Assembly (NCBI GenBank): GCA_001819095.1
Contig: MHLS01000023.1
Span: forward strand, 1,059-7,521
From: Candidatus Lloydbacteria bacterium RIFCSPLOWO2_02_FULL_54_12
GTDB taxonomy: Bacteria > Patescibacteriota > Minisyncoccia > Phycocordibacterales > UBA6899
DNA: 6,463 nt
Direction of reading: 5' to 3'
The notes beneath the pieces are model-generated. The model was not told the DNA's origin. It made no database searches and worked only from the letters and a program-made list of their open reading frames with translations. Positions 1 to 3,812 of this stretch are shown piece by piece (the first letter of the stretch is position 1; each line of letters starts with the position of its first letter). Made by a program: the position numbers and the translations under genes.

Positions 1-1
1 C

Positions 2-559
2 GACATCGATCGCGAGCCGGAACTTGCAAAGGCGCGGATCGGGCTCGTGGGTCAGGAGATCAATTTCAATCCGTTTGAGAAGCCTCTCGATATCGTCGTC
101 AATCAGGGCGGCTATTACGGTATTCCGCGCAAGGTGGCTGTTCCCCGCGCCGAAAAACTCCTCACCGACCTCGGCCTCGGCGAGAAGATGCGCCAGAGCG
201 CAATGACGCTCTCGGGCGGGATGAAGCGGCGTTTGATGATCGCACGGGCGCTGGTGCATCGTCCGCAATTCCTTATTCTGGACGAGCCGACGGCGGGCGT
301 TGACGTGGAATTGCGCCGGAGTATGTGGACCTATCTTTCCGGACTCAACAAAGAAGGACTTACGGTCCTCTTGACGACGCACTACCTCGAAGAGGCAGAA
401 CAGCTCGCGAAACACGTTGCCATCATCAGCAAGGGAAATATCGTCGCGAATGACACGATGGAAAACGTGCTCAAGCTTCATGACGAGGCGGGTGCGGCCA
501 AGGAGGGGTATCGGGGAAGTCGACTTGAAGAGGTGTTCATCAAACTCACCCAAGAATGA
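2..559 (+). CDS. yadG: ABC-2 type transporter ATP-binding protein, YadG-like (5' end outside window)
   Basis: ATPase subunit of an ABC-2 type exporter, acting at the cytoplasmic face of the inner membrane with the permease encoded immediately downstream. The 185 visible residues start just before the Q-loop (GQEINFNPF), so Walker A is upstream of the window. Seen in order: Q-loop near residue 18, the ABC signature LSGGMKRR (209-232), Walker B FLILDEP (269-289), the D-loop TAGVD, and the H-loop His in LTTHYLEEAE (codon 380-382). Stretches such as NPFEKPLDIVVNQGGYYGI and ELRRSMW closely match E. coli YadG from memory. The C-terminus is shorter than I recall for YadG: after VANDTMENVL only about 30 residues remain, yet the terminal RLEEVF-type motif is kept. 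A GTG at 47 is an internal valine, not a start. The TGA stop is one base from the permease ATG. The substrate cannot be deduced. The family call is very firm; orthology to YadG is likely. Confidence 0.95.
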   Translation, partial: DIDREPELAKARIGLVGQEINFNPFEKPLDIVVNQGGYYGIPRKVAVPRAEKLLTDLGLGEKMRQSAMTLSGGMKRRLMIARALVHRPQFLILDEPTAGVDVELRRSMWTYLSGLNKEGLTVLLTTHYLEEAEQLAKHVAIISKGNIVANDTMENVLKLHDEAGAAKEGYRGSRLEEVFIKLTQE

Positions 560-560
560 T

Positions 561-1343
561 ATGACCCCGCAACAAAAATGGACATCGTTCTATACTATGG
601 TGCGCAAGGACGTCATGCGGATGTTTCGGATCTGGGTGCAGACGTTCCTTCCGTCGGTCGTGACCTCGGTCCTCTACTTTCTCGTCTTCGGTACGATATT
701 GGGCTCGCAGATAGGGGATATGCAGGGGGTGCCGTACATGACTTTCGTCGTGCCGGGGCTTGTCATGCTCGCGATCGTGACGACCTCCTATGCGAATACA
801 TCGTTCATGTTCTTCTCGTCGAAATTCTTCGCGCGCTCTATCGACGAAATACTCGTCTCGCCGACCCCGCCGTGGCTCATCATCGCAGGACTTGTCGCAG
901 GCGGCGTGGTGCGCGGCGTGCTCACGGGGATGCTTGTCTTCACCGTCTCCCTCTTCTTCACCGGACTTTCACTCACGTTTCACAGCGCGTTCATCATCCT
1001 CGCGTTCGCGTCCCTGACCGCGCTCGTCTTCTCGCTCGCCGGATTGGTGAACGGCATTTACGCGAAATCGATCGACGGCATCAACATCGTTCCCACATTC
1101 TTTCTCACACCGCTCGTGTACTTGGGCGGCATCTTCTACTCGGTCCACGCTCTCCCTTCGTGGTGGCAGGCACTCACCTACGCCAACCCGCTCTTCTATC
1201 TCATAAACGGTTTTCGCTACGGCTTTCTCGGCATCACGGATGTCTCCCTCCTCGTTTCCGTCGGCATACTTTTCCTGTTTGCGGCGATACTCGTCGGGGT
1301 CAATTGGTATTTCATCAGGACCGGCCTCGGTTTGAAGGCCTAG
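561..1343 (+). CDS. yadH: ABC-2 type transporter permease, YadH-like
   Basis: Integral membrane subunit of the exporter, partnering the ATPase encoded just upstream. The product is 260 residues, the usual length for this family, with six hydrophobic segments at about 30-50, 62-80, 105-133, 141-168, 174-195 and 229-251. Recognisable family blocks are FRIWVQTFLPSVVTS, PYMTFVVPGLVML, IDEILVSPTP, FFLTPLVYLGGIFYS and NPLFYLINGFRYGFLGI, which closely resemble E. coli YadH from memory. The start at 561 is one base after the ATPase TGA (TGATATG), so translational coupling is likely; no clear Shine-Dalgarno sequence precedes it. The frame is open upstream to 417, but that stretch lies inside the ATPase gene and does not look like permease. 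An internal ATG at 597 is a less likely start because it would drop the usual N-terminal helix. In this family such pairs are annotated as multidrug or polysaccharide-type exporters; the actual cargo is unknown. Confidence 0.95.
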   Translation: MTPQQKWTSFYTMVRKDVMRMFRIWVQTFLPSVVTSVLYFLVFGTILGSQIGDMQGVPYMTFVVPGLVMLAIVTTSYANTSFMFFSSKFFARSIDEILVSPTPPWLIIAGLVAGGVVRGVLTGMLVFTVSLFFTGLSLTFHSAFIILAFASLTALVFSLAGLVNGIYAKSIDGINIVPTFFLTPLVYLGGIFYSVHALPSWWQALTYANPLFYLINGFRYGFLGITDVSLLVSVGILFLFAAILVGVNWYFIRTGLGLKA

Positions 1344-1359
1344 GGGGTCTCGTGTTTAT

Positions 1360-1382
1360 GGCGCTTAGTGGGGCGCTTTTTT
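1360..1382 (+). terminator. Probable Rho-independent terminator after the ABC genes
   Basis: A 7-bp stem (1360-1366 with 1371-1377, GGCGCTT/GGGCGCT, including three G-U pairs) closes a 4-base AGTG loop and is followed by a T run at 1378-1382. It begins 16 bases after the permease stop and ahead of the carboxypeptidase promoter, where an operon end is expected. The wobble pairs make it a modest hairpin. Confidence 0.65.
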
Positions 1383-1408
1383 CACATGGGGAGAGGCAGA
1401 GCCCGATA

Positions 1409-1417
1409 TGCTAGAAT
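1409..1417 (+). promoter_or_regulatory. Extended -10 promoter for the carboxypeptidase pair
   Basis: TGCTAGAAT matches the extended -10 pattern TG-N-TATAAT with one mismatch in the hexamer (TAGAAT, 1412-1417). There is no -35 box at normal spacing; TTCACA at 1381-1386 is about 25 bases away, too far. The expected transcription start is near 1424, only a couple of bases before the ATG at 1426, so the mRNA would be leaderless or nearly so. This fits the lack of a Shine-Dalgarno sequence. Confidence 0.6.
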
Positions 1418-1425
1418 AAGTCCAT

Positions 1426-2355
1426 ATGAATAAACTCATCATTGCGGGGATTGTTATTATTCTCATCGCTGTCGGCGGTTACTTTTATTTTGCGAATAAT
1501 TATTCCGGCGATCCGGAAATGGTCCGCAACGATGTGTCGACCACTGATACATCTCTGTCGCCCACCACGGAAAGTCAGCCGACGATCGGTACGACCTCTC
1601 AAAAACAGACCGTGAAGACCCAGACGGTCATCGGCAAGTCCGTTGAGGGCCGCGATATCGTCGCGTATCACTACGGCACAGGCGGAACGGAACTCTTGTT
1701 TGTCGGCGGCATCCACGGCGGATATGAATGGAACACCATCTTGGTGGCGTATGAGGCGATGGATTATCTCAAAGCGAACCCCACCGTCGTTCCAAAGAAT
1801 GTACGCGTCACGATCATTCCGGTTCTCAATCCGGACGGTTTGAACAAGGTCGTCGGTACCGCAGGCCGCTTCACGGCCGCCCAAGTGCCTTCCACCGAGA
1901 AGACTGTGCCCGGACGTTTCAACGCGAACACGGTCGACCTCAACCGCAACTTTGATTGTGACTGGCAGGCGGTCGGTACGTGGCAGGATAAGAAAGTGGA
2001 CGGCGGAAGTGCGGCATTCTCCGAGCCGGAGAGCATGGCGGTGAAGAATTATGTCGAGTCGGCGAAGCCGAAGGCCGTCGTCGTCTGGTACAGCGCCGTC
2101 GGCGGAGTCTTCTCGTCGAGTTGTCACAACGGCGTTCTTCCCGAGACGAACACGCTCACCAACACCTTTGCAAAAGCGTCTGGCTATCGCGCATATGAGG
2201 AGTTCAACTTCTACGAAATCACCGGTGACATGGTGAACTGGCTCGCCAAGAGCAAGGTTCCCGCCATCAGCGTTCTCCTCACGAATCACACCGACACGGA
2301 ATGGACGAAGAACAAAGCGGGTATCGACGCCTTGCTCGGGTATTACGCCAAATAA
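1426..2355 (+). CDS. M14-family zinc carboxypeptidase paralog, predicted catalytically impaired
   Basis: A 309-residue membrane-anchored M14 (carboxypeptidase A clan) protein. Residues 4-22 form a hydrophobic anchor without a lipobox Cys, followed by a Ser/Thr-rich linker (about 36-65) and the extracytoplasmic M14 domain. Family landmarks seen: the first metal motif in GGIHGGYEW (H97, E101), NPDG (135-138) followed by R148, and DLNRNFD with N173/R174, the equivalents of substrate-binding Arg127 and Asn144/Arg145 of carboxypeptidase A. However, the position of the later zinc-ligand His is Tyr222 (VVWYSA, codon TAC 2089-2091) and the catalytic Glu position is Leu284 (ISVLL, codon 2275-2277). 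The downstream paralog has His and Glu at these sites. A peptide-binding pseudoenzyme or altered-metal variant is therefore inferred. C178 and C233 could form a disulfide. The ATG at 1426 is set by the promoter and the anchor. The stop overlaps the next start (TAATG). The substrate is unknown; cell-wall peptides or proteins are possible. Confidence 0.92.
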   Translation: MNKLIIAGIVIILIAVGGYFYFANNYSGDPEMVRNDVSTTDTSLSPTTESQPTIGTTSQKQTVKTQTVIGKSVEGRDIVAYHYGTGGTELLFVGGIHGGYEWNTILVAYEAMDYLKANPTVVPKNVRVTIIPVLNPDGLNKVVGTAGRFTAAQVPSTEKTVPGRFNANTVDLNRNFDCDWQAVGTWQDKKVDGGSAAFSEPESMAVKNYVESAKPKAVVVWYSAVGGVFSSSCHNGVLPETNTLTNTFAKASGYRAYEEFNFYEITGDMVNWLAKSKVPAISVLLTNHTDTEWTKNKAGIDALLGYYAK

Positions 2356-3287
2356 TGCGGCAGTTCTCCACGAAGCTCGCCGTCATAGTCGTTCTTCTGC
2401 TCGCGTCGCTTGGCGTCGGTCTATTCTTGTTTGCCGGTCTGTTCGATGAGGGCGAGGCGCCGGTCGCACCTCCTCCTCCCGAGATCGCCCAGATGGAAAG
2501 GAGTCTCACGCTGACTCGCGAAACCATCGGTACGTCGGCCTACGGACGTAAGATCGAACGCTATACCTATCTTCCGGTCAAGGCGGGCCAAGGAGGGGGC
2601 AAACACATCGTCTTCGTCGGCGGCATCCACGGCGGCTACGAGTGGAACAGCGTGCTTCTGGCCTACCGATTCATGGACTATCTCGACGAAAACCCCGAGG
2701 TCGTTCCGCTTGATCTCACCGTCACCGTAATCCCGTCCGCGAATCCCGACGGAGTGTACGCGGTGGTCGGGAAGGAGGGCAGATTCGACGCGAGCGACGT
2801 GTCGACCGACAAGGCGGTCTTGGCGTCGGGACGGTTCAATCAGCACGGCGTCGACCTCAATCGCAACTTTGACTGCAAGTGGAAACCTAAGAGCATGTGG
2901 CAGTCGAAAGAGGTGAGCGCGGGGTCCGCACCGTTTTCCGAACCAGAAGCGGCGGCCATCCGAGATTTCATTCTTGCAGAGAGACCCGATGCGGTCGTCT
3001 TTTGGCACAGTGCGGCGAACGCCGTCTACGCTTCGGAGTGCAAGAACGGAATTCTCCCCGTGACGCTTGATGTTATGAACGCATACGCGGGCGCATCCGG
3101 ATACAACGCAGTGAAAACTTTCGATAGTTACGAAGTCACCGGCGATGCCGAAGGCTGGCTCGCGTCCGTCGGTATTCCGGCGGTCACCGTTGAACTCAAG
3201 ACCCACGAGAACGTCGAGTGGGAGCGGAACCTCCGCGGCATCAAAGCGCTTTTTGGCCGCTTTGGGCCCAAGGAAGAGGTGTTATAA
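2355..3287 (+). CDS. M14-family zinc carboxypeptidase, membrane-anchored, active site apparently intact
   Basis: A 310-residue metallocarboxypeptidase predicted to remove C-terminal residues from peptides outside the cytoplasmic membrane. Residues 8-30 form a hydrophobic anchor, followed by a short Pro-rich linker (36-43) and the M14 domain. Seen: GGIHGGYEW (H92, E96) for metal binding, NPDG (130-133) with R143, DLNRNFD (N169, R170), the later zinc-ligand His218 in FWHSA (codon 3006-3008), and the catalytic Glu280 in VTVEL (codon 3192-3194). C174 and C229 have the same spacing as in the upstream copy. The two proteins align nearly end to end, so this is a tandem duplication. The start at 2355 shares its A with the upstream TAA, giving a 1-base overlap typical of reinitiation. 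The frame stays open to an ATG at 2301, but that would add a charged tail before the anchor and overlap the first gene by 55 bases. In the family some members trim peptidoglycan peptides and others proteins; neither can be chosen here. Confidence 0.93.
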   Translation: MRQFSTKLAVIVVLLLASLGVGLFLFAGLFDEGEAPVAPPPPEIAQMERSLTLTRETIGTSAYGRKIERYTYLPVKAGQGGGKHIVFVGGIHGGYEWNSVLLAYRFMDYLDENPEVVPLDLTVTVIPSANPDGVYAVVGKEGRFDASDVSTDKAVLASGRFNQHGVDLNRNFDCKWKPKSMWQSKEVSAGSAPFSEPEAAAIRDFILAERPDAVVFWHSAANAVYASECKNGILPVTLDVMNAYAGASGYNAVKTFDSYEVTGDAEGWLASVGIPAVTVELKTHENVEWERNLRGIKALFGRFGPKEEVL

Positions 3288-3288
3288 A
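3280..3288 (+). promoter_or_regulatory. Extended -10 promoter overlapping the carboxypeptidase stop codon
   Basis: TGTTATAAA fits TG-N-TATAAT with one mismatch. It sits across the last codons and TAA stop (3285-3287) of the carboxypeptidase gene. The predicted transcription start is near 3295, leaving about 11 bases before the ATG at 3306. The -35 region is weak (TTTGGG, 3261-3266). No terminator was found before it, so readthrough from the carboxypeptidase genes is also likely. Confidence 0.45.
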
Positions 3289-3305
3289 AAGAGTCTCACA
3301 TTCTT

Positions 3306-3740
3306 ATGGAGCAAAAAGAAAGACGTTTTGAGATCACAAGAGCGGAGTTCACCCTGACGCAACAGCAGGTGGATAAATATGACAACCTGCTCTCGACCAC
3401 GAAGACGTGGGCAACAACGCTTTGGATCGCGACGGTCGGATGGGCGTTCCAAATACGGCACAAAGAGGTTTTCCTCATTAGTCTCTTAATCCTCGGGATA
3501 TTCTGGTTCTTTGATGCCCTGAATAAAACGTTCCGGCAGAATTATAAAAAACGGAGGGAGGAAGTGGGCGCCGCACTCCGTCATTATTACGAAACGGATG
3601 AACCACCGGAACACTTTACCGCCCCGCAACTTCCCGCACAGGACTTAAGCGGCGCGTGGAAGAACGCCTTTCTCCCGCACCTTATGCTTCCTTATCTTGT
3701 ACTTATGTGCATTTCTCTCGTTTTCTATCTGAATTTTTGA
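3306..3740 (+). CDS. Small three-TM membrane protein of unknown function
   Basis: A 144-residue protein whose function I do not recognise. It begins with a charged helix (1-30, rich in Glu/Gln/Arg), then two closely spaced hydrophobic segments at about 35-50 (TWATTLWIATVGWAF) and 54-71 (VFLISLLILGIFWFFDAL). A basic amphipathic stretch with KKRREEV (81-87) and a Pro-rich loop (98-112) follow, with a last hydrophobic segment at 123-142 ending at the C-terminus. The helix, 2TM hairpin, helix order loosely recalls SLATT-type 2TM proteins, but no sequence motif proves this and the third TM segment does not fit well. The start is preceded by an extended -10 promoter and not by a Shine-Dalgarno sequence. 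It lies 18 bases after the carboxypeptidase stop and 72 bases before the LysM gene. Its coding status is supported by clean hydrophobic and amphipathic patterning and by tight fit between its neighbours. Confidence 0.82.
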   Translation: MEQKERRFEITRAEFTLTQQQVDKYDNLLSTTKTWATTLWIATVGWAFQIRHKEVFLISLLILGIFWFFDALNKTFRQNYKKRREEVGAALRHYYETDEPPEHFTAPQLPAQDLSGAWKNAFLPHLMLPYLVLMCISLVFYLNF

Positions 3741-3776
3741 GCTCCACATATTTGCATCACGCCCCCGCATCGATGC

Positions 3777-3805
3777 TTGCGACTCCGGAGGGCGTCAAGT
3801 ATCAT
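3777..3805 (+). promoter_or_regulatory. Promoter (-35/-10) for the LysM protein gene
   Basis: TTGCGA (3777-3782, four of six to TTGACA) and TATCAT (3800-3805, five of six to TATAAT) are separated by an ideal 17 bases. The predicted transcription start is near 3812, next to the ATG at 3813, so this transcript too should be leaderless or nearly so. The 8-bp palindrome CTCCGGAG (3783-3790) lies in the spacer directly after the -35 box and could be an operator, though it may be chance. Confidence 0.55.
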
Positions 3806-3812
3806 AGAAAGC

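Noticed and set aside
578..1414. Alternative + strand frame across the permease gene
   Set aside because: It overlaps a complete, highly recognisable YadH-like permease and gives an Arg/His-rich product without TM pattern.
1411..2289. Open frame on the - strand opposite the first carboxypeptidase (and a similar one at 2421-3206 opposite the second)
   Set aside because: The + strand encodes clear M14 motifs in both places. The two - strand frames resemble each other only because the + strand genes are paralogs.
2301..2354. Upstream ATG at 2301 as start of the second carboxypeptidase
   Set aside because: It would overlap the first gene by 55 bases and put 18 charged residues before the membrane anchor. 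The ATG at 2355 overlaps the stop by one base and gives a length matching the paralog.
3767..3776. Palindrome GCATCGATGC between the small membrane protein and the LysM gene
   Set aside because: Only 10 bases with no loop and no T run, so it is not a terminator; a regulator site cannot be supported from a single occurrence.
3759..3794. Inverted repeat ACGCCC / GGGCGT flanking the -35 region
   Set aside because: The arms are only 6 bases with a loop of about 24 and no following T run; easily chance in GC-rich DNA.
3738..3812. Possible readthrough or recoding of TGA joining the 144-residue membrane protein to the LysM protein, since the two share a frame and no other stop intervenes
   Set aside because: TGA also ends the ATPase at the expected family C-terminus, the small protein ends naturally in a TM helix, and a good promoter lies just before the ATG at 3813.
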